DNA from: Flaccisagitta enflata
Lineage: Eukaryota; Chaetognatha; Sagittoidea; Aphragmophora
Assembly: GCA_965153355.1 (NCBI GenBank)
Contig: OZ231128.1
Coordinates: forward strand, 4,030,001-4,094,000
Reading direction: 5' to 3'
DNA length: 64,000 nucleotides
Below, one piece after another: positions 1 to 11,056 of the stretch (position 1 is its first letter; every line of letters starts with the position of its first letter). Both the position numbers and the translations under genes were made by a program. The notes under the pieces are model-generated. The model was not told where the DNA came from. It saw only the letters and a list, made by a program, of their open reading frames with translations, and did no database searches.

Positions 1-1206
1 CAAACTTTTTTATCGTTCATTCTAGAGAGAGTTCTCTGTCGGTCATTGTACCTTTTCTATTGTTTATTCTAGAAAAGATAGAATTCTCTGTAGGTCATTC
101 CACCTTTTTTCATTGTTCATTCTAGAAAAGAGAGAATTCTCTGTTGGTCATTCAACCTTTTTTCATTGTTCATTCTAGAAAAGAGAGAATTCTCTGTTGG
201 TCATTCACCCTTTTATCATTATTCATTCTAGAAAAGAGAGAATTCTCTGTTGGTCATTCAACCCTTTTTTATGGTTGACCCTAGAAGAGAAAGAAGTCTC
301 TTTTGGTCATTCAACCTTTTTTCATTGTTCATTCTAGAAAAGAGAGAATTCTCTGTTGGTCATTCAACCCTTTTTTTATTGTTGACTCTAGAAAAGAAAG
401 AACTCTCTGTTGGTCATTCAACCTTTTTTTATCATTCATTCTAGAAAAGAGAGAGTTCTCTGTTGGTCATTGTACCTTTTCTATTGTTCATTCTAGAAAA
501 GAGAGAATTCTCTGTTGGTCATTCAACCCTTTTTTATTGTTGACCCTAGAAGAGAGAGGACTCTCTGTTGGTCATTCAACCTTTTTTATCGTTCATTCTA
601 GAAAAGAGAGAGAGGTCTCTGTTGGTCATTGTACCTTTTCTTTTATTCATTCTTGAAAAGAGAGAATTCTCTGTAGGTCATTCCAGCTCTTTTCATTCTA
701 GAAGAGAGAGAATTATCTGTTGGTCATTTAACCACTTTTCATCATTCATTCTAAAAGAGAGAGAATTCTCTGTTGGTCATTCAACCATTTTTTCATTGTT
801 CATTCTAGAAGAGAGCGAATTCTCTTTTGGTCATTCAATCTTTTTTCCCTTATTCATACTAGAAAAGAGAGAATTCTCTGTTGGCCATTCAACCATTTTT
901 TATTGTTCATACTAGAAAAGAGAGTATTCTCTGTTGGTCATTCAACCATTTTTCATTGTTCATTCTAGAAAAGAGAGAATTCTCTGTTGGTCATTCAACC
1001 ATTTTTTATTGTTCATTCTAGAAGAGAGAGAATTCTCTGTTGGTCATTCAACCATTTTTTATAGTTCATTCTAGAAGAGAGAGAATTCTCTGTTGGTCAT
1101 TCAACCATTTTTTATAGTTCATTCTAGAAAAGAGAGAATTCTCTGTTGGTCATTCAACCTTTTTTCATTGTTCATTCTAGAAGAGAGAGAATTCTCTGTT
1201 GGTCAT
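1..1206. repeat. 53-bp minisatellite array
   Basis: About 23 head-to-tail copies of a ~53-bp unit. Each contains the 6-bp palindrome TCTAGA and the 12-bp palindrome AGAGAATTCTCT, followed by GTTGGTCATTCAACC and a T-rich stretch. Copies vary by point changes and one- or two-base length changes. The array is cut by the left window edge and stops abruptly at TTGGTCATGGCC. The unit length is not a multiple of three, so the short open frames across it are not genes. Confidence 0.95.
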
Positions 1207-1910
1207 GGCCATTTGCTCCACAAAGCGGGTCATTTCCGAGTGAACTTTCACGGCCCGCCTTTGATGAGTCCATTGCAACGCCTCGGGATTCTCCCGTTTC
1301 CACCAACCTAAAAGAAATGGGAAAGAGAAGAAAGGACATCAAGAAAAGATCGCAAAAGCCTTAGTTACTAGTTGATGGTCAGCGGTAACACCATGCCCTC
1401 TAAGTTGGTGTTTGTAATGATGAAATAAATAGAGGGGCAGTGGCCTTGAAGAGACTAATGACCCATGTTTTGGTTCAAGAGAAATGATGGCAAATCCTTC
1501 AGCTTTTAGGTTTGAAATAAAGGTCTTTGGGTTACAACTTGAGCTACAAAGCTGTGATTTTGGGTGAGATCTGAGCTTTGAGGCTAGGATTTGTCTGGTT
1601 GGGTTTTTTTTTTTAAGTTTTTTTGGGCATTAGGGCTTGAATTTTGGCCTGAGGCTAAGATTTGATCCTTACAGCTAGGATTTTAGCCTTGAGGTGTGAG
1701 ATTTGTACAAGACAGAGAGGCAGAAAGGCATAAAGGCAAATAAGTAGGAGCCACATAACAGGAAGGAGAAATTTCCCCACATTCATAGGTCATCGGCCCC
1801 TTTGGAGCCGCTGCCCAAAATGAACCATAGATGTGTAACTGGCATCAATGTTAGAATGATGGCTTAAAATAATCATGTTCAATTGGTTATAAATATAATC
1901 GCAATAGAGC
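1207..1910. other. Non-coding stretch with a degenerate composite element
   Basis: No coding region is seen. From about 1540 to 1815 there is a worn copy of the composite family: decayed units of the form GAGGCTAGGATTTG, then CATAGGTCATCGGCCCC and a GCCGCTGCCC terminus ending near 1815. Only one terminus is recognisable. Confidence 0.5.
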
Positions 1911-2039
1911 TAGGCCAAGTAGGCCAATAAGGTGCGACGTGTGGATCGTCGAACGAATGCGTTACCCGACAGACCAACCAACCGACCGACCGACCGACGG
2001 ACACAGCCAGTTATAGAGGTGCTTTGTCGCACCTAAAAA
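1911..2039 (+). mobile_element. Short structured element, family 2 (GGTGCGAC stem)
   Basis: Begins with a GGCC-AAGTA-GGCC hairpin, then AGGTGCGAC. It has a GACC/GACG tetranucleotide tract and ends TATAGAG-GTGC-TTTGTC-GCACC-TAAAAA. The 5' AGGTGCGAC can pair over 9 bp with the 3' GTCGCACCT. The A-rich 3' end suggests copying through RNA; that mechanism is inference. Other copies are at 5481-5608 (minus) and 59588-59722. Confidence 0.7.
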
Positions 2040-2272
2040 GAGTGCGCGGTTTCCCACTTGTTATTACAACACCTAAAACAAAACTGTAACTGTCGGACCA
2101 ACTGACCAATGGAAGAGTCGAAACAAGAATTGAAACCGATACTAGTAAAAACATTTAGTCTTTCCCCTCCAACTGCAATATCGCTCTCTTCTTCAGAATA
2201 CATCTACTATCTAGAACTTGATACCAGCAACACCACGTCACAATTCTTCTCTGCCTCCAACGCTCATTTCAG

Positions 2273-2439
2273 AATGGGGGGGGGGGGGTAAATGATAGCA
2301 TGGGAATAGGATATAGGACAAAGAAGAAGAAGAAGAAAAAGAAGAAGAAGATGAAGAAGAAGAAAAAGAAGAAGAAGAAGAAGAAGAAGAAGAAGAAGAA
2401 GAAGAAGAAGAAGAAGAAGAAGAAGAAGAAGATGAAGAA

Positions 2440-2474
<35 letters not shown>

Positions 2475-2690
2475 AGAAGAAGAAGAAGAAGAAGAAGAAG
2501 AAGAAGAAGAAGAAGAAGAAGAAGAAGAAGAAAAAGAAGAAGAAGAAGAAGAAGACGAAGAAGAAGACGAAAAGAAAGGAGAAAAAGAAGAAGACGAGGA
2601 AGAAGACGAAAAAGAAGAGGAAGGAGAAGAAGGAGAAGCAGAAGAAGGAAAAGCAGAAGAAAAAAAGATAAGGATAAAGAAGAAGAAGAA
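2273..2690. repeat. G-run and (GAA)n microsatellite
   Basis: A run of about 15 G residues (2274-2288) is followed from about 2320 by a (GAA/AAG)n tract with scattered GAT, GAC and GGA variants, decaying after 2560. The lysine-rich open frame across it is a by-product of the triplet repeat. Confidence 0.95.
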
Positions 2691-2748
2691 GGTTATAATA
2701 GGGTTAGAATGAGGCCTTTTTGATAAGGCCAGTAGAGAGTAAAAAAGA

Positions 2749-3447
2749 ACAGGTCGCCCAAGGGCAATATGTGGTCAGCGATACCCGTTGCCCTGCTTTG
2801 AGTGATTGTGAATTGGAGCGAGGGGAAGCAGGGCAGCGGTCCCAAAGGGGACGAAGTCCTGTAGAACATAGGGGGACTTTCGTTCGTCCTACCTGAAGAA
2901 GTGGATATGATGCTATAGAGGGCTGACTGAAGGCATTCAAGAGCCTAAACTGAGGTCTAAGAAGGCTGATATAAGGCCTGAGAATGCCAATTGGAAGCTT
3001 GAGAGGGCTGACTTGAGGCTTGAGAGAGCTGGATTAAGGCTTGAAAGGCCAGAGGACTGATTTGAATCCTGAGAGCAATTAATTGAGGTTTACATGGCTG
3101 ATTTGAGGCCTGAGAGGCCTAATTTGAGGCATGAGAGGCCAGGTTTGAGGCCTGAGAATTTGGATTTGAGGCCTGAGAAGCCAGATTTAGAGCCTGAGAG
3201 GCCAGATTTGAGGCCCAAGAGGCCAGGTTTGAGGCCTGAGAGGCCAGATTTGAGGCCTGAGAGGTTGGATTTGAGGCCTGAGAGGCTGGATTTGAGGCCT
3301 GAGAGGCTGGATTTGAGGCCTGAGAGGCTGGATTTGAGGCCTGAGGGGTCTGATGAAGGGTGGGGGACTAACGGACGAACGGACGGACGGACAAACAAAA
3401 GTCCCCCTGTGTTCTACAGGACTTCGTCCCCTTTGGGGCCGCTGCCC
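2749..3447 (+). mobile_element. Composite minisatellite-bearing element, copy B
   Basis: An asymmetric left extension (ACAGGTCGCCCAAGGGCAAT, then GGTCAGCGATACCCG) leads to a left inverted terminus at 2831-2889 that starts GGGCAGCGG and contains CCTGTAGAACATAGG. The matching inverted terminus at about 3389-3447 ends GGGGCCGCTGCCC. Between them are a ~150-bp conserved leader and roughly 13 units of a 21-bp minisatellite of the form TTTGAGGCCTGAGAGGCCAGA. No transposase is encoded, so it is non-autonomous. Confidence 0.75.
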
Positions 3448-3454
3448 AAAAAGA

Positions 3455-4226
3455 AACAGGTCGCCCAAGGGCAATATGTGGTCAGCGATACCCGTTGCCC
3501 TGCTTTGAGTGATTGTGAATTGGAGTGAGGGGAAGCAGGGCAGCGGCCCCGAAGGGGACGAAGTCCTGTAGAACACAGGGGGACTTTCATTCGTCCTACC
3601 TGAAGAAGTGAATGAGATGCTTTAGAGGACTGACTCAAGGCATTCAAGAGCCTAAACTGAGGTCTTAGAAGGCTCAAATAAGGCCTGAAAATGCCAATTG
3701 GAAGCTTGAGAGGGCTGACTTGAGGCTTGAAAGGATTGAGGACTGATCTGAAGCCTGAGAGCAACAAATTGAGGTTTAGATGGCTGATTTAAGGCCTGAG
3801 AGGTCAAATATGAGGCAGAGAGGCCAAATTTGAGGCCTAGAGGCTTAATTTGAAGCCTGAGAAGCCAGGTTTGAGGCCTGAGAGGCCAGATTTGAAGCCT
3901 GAGAGGCCAAATTTGAGGTCTGAGAGGCCAAATTTGAGGCCTGAGAGGCCATATTTGAGGCCCGGGAGGCCAGATTTGAGGCCTGGGAGGCCAAATTCGA
4001 GGCCTGGGAGGCCAGATTTGAGGCCTGAGAGGCCGGATTTGAGGTCTAAGAGGCTGGATTTGAGGCCTGAGAGGCTGGATTTGAGGCCTTAGAGGCTGGA
4101 TTTGAGGCCTGAGAGGCTGGATTTGGGGACTGATGAAGGGGGGGGACGGACGAACGAACTAACGAACGGACGAACGAAAGTCCCCCTATGTTCTACAGGA
4201 CTTCGTCCCCTTCGGGGCCGCTGCCC
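3455..4226 (+). mobile_element. Composite minisatellite-bearing element, copy C
   Basis: Same architecture and orientation as copy B, starting 8 bp after it: left extension, inverted terminus at about 3537-3600, conserved leader, about 16 units of the 21-bp minisatellite, and right terminus ending GGGGCCGCTGCCC at 4226. The two lie head to tail, consistent with tandem duplication or insertion next to an existing copy. No coding capacity. Confidence 0.75.
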
Positions 4227-4269
4227 AAAAAAGAGAAAAAGGCAGAAGAAGGAATCTCATTAGGTAAAC

Positions 4270-4512
4270 CGAAGCCTCCTCAGTGATATCGCCTTTACAA
4301 TACCCCTCAGTGAAAAAGCCTTTACAATACTCCTCAGTGATATCGCCTTTACAAGACTCCTCAGTGATATCGCCTTTACAAGTCTCCTCAGTGATATCGC
4401 CTTTACAAGACTCCTCAGTGATATCGCCTTTACAAGACTCCTCAGTGATATCGCCTTTACAAGACTCCTCAGTGATATCGCCTTTACAAGACTCCTCAGT
4501 GATATCAGTGAC
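4270..4512. repeat. 27-bp tandem repeat
   Basis: About nine copies of a 27-bp unit containing CCTCAGTGATATCGCC and TTTACAAGA. The later copies are almost identical. Because 27 is a multiple of three, an open frame with a 9-residue period crosses it, but nothing else supports coding. Confidence 0.9.
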
Positions 4513-4885
4513 CCGCCTTTTTAAGTGAAATTTTTGGGCCCTTTTAGAAAGTAGTAGTGGTAGTAGTAGTAGTTGTAGTACATAAAATACATACTAATGG
4601 AAATCAAAAAAAAATCACGATTGCACAGTCCCTATTTTTTATCGCTCAAAACATCTAGTCCTATCGAGACCGTTCGTTGACCAGATATCCCGCTGTGCTA
4701 TCATTTTCGCGGAAGCAGCATTGAAAAGGATGTAGAATAGAATGAAAAAGAACAAGAACAAGAAAAATAAAAAGAAACACCATGTTAAAAGTGCATATTA
4801 GAATGCACGCGCGAGCGCTCGCACGCGCACGCACCGGAACGAATACCTACACACTGGCCACCCACAGATATCAGATCGAAATAAG
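4513..4885. other. Non-coding interval
   Basis: Contains a short (GTA)n tract near 4552-4580 and an alternating purine-pyrimidine patch rich in CGCGC at about 4805-4835. No gene or element boundary seen. Confidence 0.6.
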
Positions 4886-5235
4886 AACGAGAGAAGAAGC
4901 GAGTGAGGCGAATAAAACGGACAGACTGACCGACTGACTGTTCGTGTGGCGAATAAAACGGACTGCCTGTGTCAAATAAAACGGTCTGACTGACTGCCAG
5001 TGACTGGCTGTTTGTCTGTCAAATAAAACGGACTGACTGACCCACTGGCTGTTCATGTGTCGAATAAAACAGACTGGCCAACTGGCTGTTTGCCTGTTGA
5101 TTAAAATGGACTGACTGGCTGTTCGTGTGTCGAATAAAACGGACGGACTGACTGGCTGTTCGTGTGTCGAATGAAACGGACGGACTGACTGGCTGTTCGC
5201 GTGGTGAAAAAAATGGACGGACTGACTGGCTGTGC
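4886..5235. repeat. ~40-bp tandem repeat with GAATAAAACGGACTGACTG core
   Basis: About nine imperfect copies of a unit carrying GAATAAAACGGACTGACTG and GGCTGTTCGTGTGTC. Unit length varies by several bases. The short open frames on both strands are shadows of the repeat. Confidence 0.85.
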
Positions 5236-5345
5236 GTGTTTTTGCTTGTTCGTCCTAATTTCCAAGTCAGTTGAGGCCACTCTCATCCAGACGTTCCGGA
5301 AACTCGAGATAATTGCATTTTCCTTCCTTCCTTTCTTCTTTTCCT

Positions 5346-5480
5346 TTTTAGTCGCGGACACGCGACTCTACACCTTGCCTTGTCGGTAGGTCGGTCCGTC
5401 ACATTTTTGAATTCCAAGCGGTTTTCGCACCGCCCCTGCTAAACCGTCCGCGACTGGATTGCCGTGTATCCGGCCTTGTT
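5346..5480 (-). mobile_element. Short structured element, family 1 (AGTCGCGGAC stem)
   Basis: Read on the minus strand it starts AACAAGGCCGGATACACGGC (a GCCG/CGGC hairpin), then AGTCGCGGAC, and ends TAGAGTCGCGTGTCCGCGAC plus TAAAAA. The 5' AGTCGCGGAC pairs perfectly over 10 bp with the 3' GTCCGCGACT. The 3' arm can instead form a local 7-bp hairpin. It directly abuts the family 2 copy at 5481-5608, head to tail on the minus strand. Confidence 0.75.
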
Positions 5481-5608
5481 TTTTTAGGTGCGACAAAGCA
5501 CCTCTATAACTGGCTGTGTCCGTCGGTTGGTCGGTCGGTTGATCGGTTGGTAACGCATTCGTTCGACGATCCACACGTCGCACCTATTGGCCTTCTTGGT
5601 CTTGTTCT
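5481..5608 (-). mobile_element. Short structured element, family 2
   Basis: Minus-strand copy starting ACAAGACCAAGAAGGCC, then AGGTGCGAC, a GACC/GACG tract, and TATAGAGGTGC-TTTGTC-GCACCTAAAAA. Both the long-range 9-bp stem and the local 6-bp terminal hairpin are intact. It sits between a family 1 copy and the terminus of composite element D. Confidence 0.75.
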
Positions 5609-5612
5609 TTTT

Positions 5613-6299
5613 GGGCAGCGGCCCCAAAGGGGACGAAGTCCTGTAGAACACAGGGGGACTTTCGTTCGTCCGTTCGTTCGTCTGTTCGTCCGTTCGTCCG
5701 TTAGTCCCCCCTTCATCAGACCCCTCAGGCCTCAAATCTGGCCTCTCAGGCCGCAAATCCAGCCTCTCAGGTCTAAAATCCAGCCTCCCAGGCCTCATAT
5801 CTGGCCTCTTAGGCCTAAAATCTGGCCTCTCAGGCCACAAATCTGGCCTCTTAGGCCACAAATCTGGCCTCCAGGCATCAAATCTGGCTTCTCAGGCCTC
5901 AAACCTGGCCTCTCATGCCTCAAACTAGGCCTCTTAGGCCTCAAATCAGCCATCTAAACCTCTGTTTATTGCTCCCAGGCTTCAAATCAGTCCTCTTGCC
6001 TTAAATCCCTTAATCCAGCTCTCTCAAGCCTCAAGTTAGCCCCCTCAAGCTTCCAATCGGCATTCTGAGGCCTTATATCAGCCTTCTTAGACCTCAGTTT
6101 AGGCTCTTTAATGCCTTCAGTCAGCCCTCTATAGCATCTCATCCACTTCTTCAGGTAGGACAAACGAAAGTCCCACTGTGTTCTACAGGACTTTGTCCCC
6201 TTCGGGGCCGCTGCCCTGCTTCCCCTCACTCCAATTCACAATCATTCAAAGCAGGGCAACGGGTATCGCTGACCACATATTGCCCTTGGGCGACCTGTT
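5613..6299 (-). mobile_element. Composite minisatellite-bearing element, copy D
   Basis: Inverted orientation relative to copies B and C. It starts GGGCAGCGGCCCCAAAGG, then a CCTGTAGAACACAGG hairpin, about 12 units of the 21-bp minisatellite, the same conserved leader, the second terminus near 6160-6220, and the one-sided extension ending GGGCGACCTGTT. It is complete by comparison with B and C. No protein-coding content. Confidence 0.75.
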
Positions 6300-6384
6300 A
6301 ATTCCTTTTCTTCCTTATTTATTCTCCTTTGTTACCAAATACCTTTTTTTTGTCAGTGTTTCTTATCGTTTTCTGAATCCTTAT

Positions 6385-6600
6385 TAAGTCGCGGACACGC
6401 AATTCTATATAAGAGACTTTTTTCATCCATCCGTCCGTCTGTTGCGTCGGTCCGTTTGTAAGCGCGAGTCGAAAAGTGGAAAATCGAGCGCTTTAGGTGC
6501 TTGTGTGGGCGTAGGGTGGGGAGTAGGGTAAGGATGGGGGTTGGATGCCCCTACCCACTCGTCCGCGACGATATTGTAACCCCCGCGTCTCTTGTTACTT
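6385..6600 (-). mobile_element. Diverged structured element, AGTCGCGGAC-related
   Basis: The + strand begins AAGTCGCGGACACGC, which is the 3' end of a family 1-like element read on minus. It contains CGTCCGTCTG tracts and reaches CTCGTCCGCGACGATATTG near 6580. The 5' part differs from family 1 and resembles 11,240-11,330, suggesting a related subfamily. Boundaries are approximate. Confidence 0.4.
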
Positions 6601-6912
6601 GTGTAAATTACATGTGCAAGATTTCACTTGGTCTGTTTGTCGGTTTGTGTGTCGGTTTGTGTCGATTTTTGTGTCACCAGTCATCACTGAGTACCAACAG
6701 TATTAATTCAGAGTGTTCGATAACTAATTAACTATCGGGGATCACTTCTTCGATATTTCTTACGTCTCCATTTTTGATTCTATGAGTTTCCTAGAATTGC
6801 ACTTGCCCACTTCCCCCCCCCCCCCATACAAATGCACGCGACAGCTTCAGTTGTGAACTCGCAAATGTTTCCTCTTTGTCTTTCGATCTTTCACCTTCTT
6901 ATCTCATTCACT

Positions 6913-7050
<138 letters not shown>

Positions 7051-7288
7051 GTTTTTGTGTGTGTATGTGCGTGCGTGTGCGCCTGGGAGTTAATTTTTAA
7101 AACAGGGACAATATGTGCGTGTTTCTGTGTCTATCTGTCTATCCGTGTGTGTCTGCGTCTGTGTTTGTCTGTGAGCGTTTGTTCTCTCTCATTCACATTC
7201 CTTGCCTCCATTCTTGGCGACCGTCTAAGAGACCGTCTAAGGGGCAGACGATATCTTCTTACTCAGCATTCACATTTCATCGGATGAG

Positions 7289-7842
7289 AAACAGGTCGCT
7301 CAAGGGCAATATGTGGTCAGCGATACCCGTTGCCCCGCTTTGCATGATTTTGAAATGGAGTGAGAGGAAGCAAGGCGGCGGCCCCAAAGGGTGAGGGGCA
7401 CCACCACCACCGCCACTGCCACCAGCACCACCACCACTGCGACCACCACTGCTACCGCCACCACCACAGCCACCCTTCCGCCACCACTGCACTAGCACCA
7501 CCACCACCACTATCGCCACAGCCAATAAAACACCACCACCACCACAACCACCACCACTGACACCACTGACACCACTACCGCCACTACCACCACCACCATT
7601 GCTACCGCCACCACCACCGCCACAACCACCACCCCCACCACCACCACCACCACCATTACCACCACCACTACTGCCACCACCACCACCACCACTACTATCG
7701 CCACCACTGTCACCACCGCCACCATTGTCACCACCACCACCACCACCACCACCGCCGCCACCGCCACCACCACCACCACAACCACCACCACAACCACCAC
7801 CACCACCACTGTTACCATCGCCACCACTATCGCCACAGCTGA
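7289..7842. repeat. Composite-element left end followed by (CCA/CAC)n tract
   Basis: 7289-7388 matches the asymmetric extension and first terminus of the composite family (ACAGGTCGCTCAAGGGCAAT through GGCGGCGGCCCCAAAGGG). Where the 21-bp minisatellite normally starts, there is instead ~450 bp of (CCA/CAC)n with GCC, ACT and AAC variants. No opposite terminus is seen. The glycine-rich and proline-rich frames are not genes. Confidence 0.8.
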
Positions 7843-8021
7843 GAAAACACCGCCGAATCTGTTCCCGCTTCTTTCGCAGCTTGAAACAGTCCAGAATAAA
7901 AATCACCCATTAACCCAGGCCGGTTTGAATCTCAACCCACGGCTCGAGCTGGTTTGAATTTCTCGTCTCAGCGCTTCTGCGTTTTCCTTGAACCAGTGCC
8001 AACTAAAATAGAAAATAGTCA

Positions 8022-8719
8022 CGAAGGCGTTACATGGTCAGCGGTACCCGTGCCCTGCCGAAGTAGGTTGTTGTTGAAGATAAAGGGGGAACAGGGCAGC
8101 AGACCAAAGGGGGTCGAAGACCTATGCTTTCACATATATGGGGAATTTTCAGCTTCTCCCCCTTCTCTTCCCGCCATCTGACTCAGATCCTAGCTTCAAG
8201 GCCCAAATCCCAGTCTTGAAGCCCAAATCCTGGTTTTGGGGCTTCAAGGTTGAGATTTGGGTCTCAAGGCTGGGATTTGGGCCACAAGGCTGGGATTTGG
8301 GCTTCAAGGCTGAGATTTGGGCCTCAAGGCTGGGATTTAGGCTAGGATCTGAGTCAGGGGGGGGACGAAGAAGAAGGAGAATAAGGAAACAAGCCCGACC
8401 GGGCAACGATGCGTCCGGGTTGTGTCTCTGCTTGTATTGATCATGTGACATATATGGAGAGACAGATGGACAAACATACGGGTGAAATGACTAAGTAGTA
8501 AAGGAGGCTCTCAAAACATGTTGTTTGATCATTTGTTTCGTTGTATAGAATCTCACCGCGGCCATTATCAGCTGAGAAACGCGGTTTTTGCACTTGCGTA
8601 ACGGACGGACTAACGGACCGACTGACAGACAGACCCTCTTATAGAGATGCGAGGACGCATCTAAAAATTCCCTATTTGTGTGAAAGCTTAGGTCATCGAT
8701 CCCTTTGGGGCCGCTACCC
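8022..8719 (+). mobile_element. Composite element, copy F, split by a family 3 insertion
   Basis: Left part: GGTCAGCGGTACCCG, then a terminus with the variant CCTATGCTTTCACATATATG hairpin region, then about eight ~20-bp units of the form AAGGCTGGGATTTGGGCTTC. A structured family 3 element (8389-8667) interrupts it. The right terminus resumes with TGTGAAAGCTTAGGTCATCG and ends GGGGCCGCTACCC. The nesting shows the family 3 insertion is the younger event. Confidence 0.65.
8389..8667 (+). mobile_element. Short structured element, family 3 (GATGCGTCC stem)
   Basis: Starts ACAAGCCCGACCGGGC (GCCC/GGGC hairpin), then GATGCGTCC at 8408-8416, which pairs perfectly with GGACGCATC at 8653-8661. The 3' end is TATAGAGATGCGAGGACGC followed by ATCTAAAAA, with a local 6-bp hairpin. 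A GACG/GACC tract lies upstream of the 3' module. Inserted in composite copy F. Confidence 0.75.
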
Positions 8720-9180
8720 AAAAAACCGAGTGTTGCATCTCAAGCGCAGGATCAGGAAGTGTTGACTCTGTAGTCTGTCTCATTGTCCGTATGTTATCAG
8801 AACCAAATTCAACTTCAACTACAATTAAACCGGTCAAGGAAAGCCAGCGGCTTGTAGCTCCGGTACATTAAGTCACACATTCATTCATGCTATCCGTTTC
8901 AACAGATACCTGTTATCCATTTCCATTGGTATTATATTACCAGGACGTGATGTTCAGAAATCGATTTCGCGCCACTTGAAATTTCGCGTTGTAAACCGAC
9001 ATTGTGAATAAGGCTTTTTTTCTCATTATATCAGTGATATGGTTGCGTTTTATATCTCGCTCTGCTAGTTCTTATCATCTGTTCTCTGACATCCGTTCTA
9101 TGGCATTTTCATGTTTGTGCCTCAGCTGTATTTGGGCATGGGGTCTAGATTAAGAGTTGACAACCACTTCGAACATGTGT
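8720..9180. other. No gene seen
   Basis: Low-information sequence without long open frames or repeats that I can recognise. Confidence 0.5.
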
Positions 9181-9290
9181 TGTTTTTTTATCTGCCCGTT
9201 TGTCTATCTGCCTGTTTGTCTATCTGCCTGTTTGTCTATCTGCCTGTTTGTCTATCTGCCTGTTTGTCTATCTGCCCGCTGATATAGTCT
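9181..9290. repeat. 16-bp tandem repeat (CTGCCTGTTTGTCTAT)
   Basis: About six near-identical 16-bp units. Confidence 0.9.
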
Positions 9291-9379
9291 TTCTACCCGT
9301 CCATCATCTGTCTCTTACTGCCTAGTTTACGTCCCTTTGTCCGTTCGACTTTCCGTCGGTCTATCCATCTGTTCGTCCG

Positions 9380-10292
<913 letters not shown>

Positions 10293-10985
10293 GCCAAATG
10301 TTAATGTGCCAAATGTTAAAGTGCCAAATGTTAATGTGCCAAATGTTACCGTCCTAAATGTTAACGATCCAAATGTTAACATGTCAAATCTTACCTTGCC
10401 AAATGTTACCGTGCCAAATGTTAACACGCCAAATTTTAGCGTGCCAAATGTTGTCGTCCCAAACATTAATGATCCAAATGTTAACATGCCAAATGTTAAC
10501 GTACCAAATGTTAACGTGTCAAATGTTAATGTGATAAATGTAAACATGCCAAATGTTAACGTGCCAAATGTTAACGTGCAAAATGTTAATGTGTCAAATG
10601 TTACCGTGCTAAATGTTAACGTGCCAAATATTACCGTGCCAAATGTTACCGTGCCAAATGTTTTCGTCCCAAGCGTTAATGATCCAAATGTTAACATGCC
10701 AAATGATAACATGCCAACTGTTAACATGTCAAATGTTAACGTGATAAATGTTAACATGTCAAATGTTTAAGTGATAAATGTTAACATGCCAAATGTTAAC
10801 GTGCCAAATGTTAACGTGTCAAATGTTAACGTGCTAAATGTTAACGTGCCAAATGTTAACGTGCCAAATGTTAACATGCCAAATGTTAACATGCCAAATG
10901 TCAACGTGCCAAATGGTAACGTGCCAAATGTCAACGTGTCAAATGTTAACGTGCTAAATGTTAACATGCCAAATGTTAACGTGCT
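10293..10985. repeat. 15-bp minisatellite (CCAAATGTTAACGTG)
   Basis: About 46 copies of a 15-bp unit with a central GTTAAC palindrome. Variants replace GTTAAC with GTTACC or GTTAAT. Because 15 is a multiple of three, both strands are open for ~200 codons, but one frame is broken by an internal stop (ATGTTTAAG) and the period explains the openness. Not coding. Confidence 0.95.
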
Positions 10986-11056
10986 ACCGCGCCCCCCATC
11001 GATTAATTTGTCTCCGCTTCATTCACGTGGAAGTTTTCTGCGGCGCGGAGCAATAA

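Noticed and set aside
1-1206. CRISPR-like array
   Set aside because: Direct tandem units without unique spacers; the context is eukaryotic.
1911-2039. Hammerhead ribozyme in the structured elements
   Set aside because: I looked for CTGATGA and GAAA core elements in the right order around the stems and did not find them.
2300-2671. Lysine-rich protein
   Set aside because: Translation of a (GAA)n microsatellite.
3094-4092. Proteins of the form RPERPDLRPERL (and SGLKSSL on the other strand)
   Set aside because: The frames are open because the minisatellite period is 21 bp. Both strands are open, no start or splice context is seen, and the same unit recurs in non-open copies.
7277-7906. Glycine-rich and proline-rich proteins
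   Set aside because: Translation of a (CCA)n tract on either strand.
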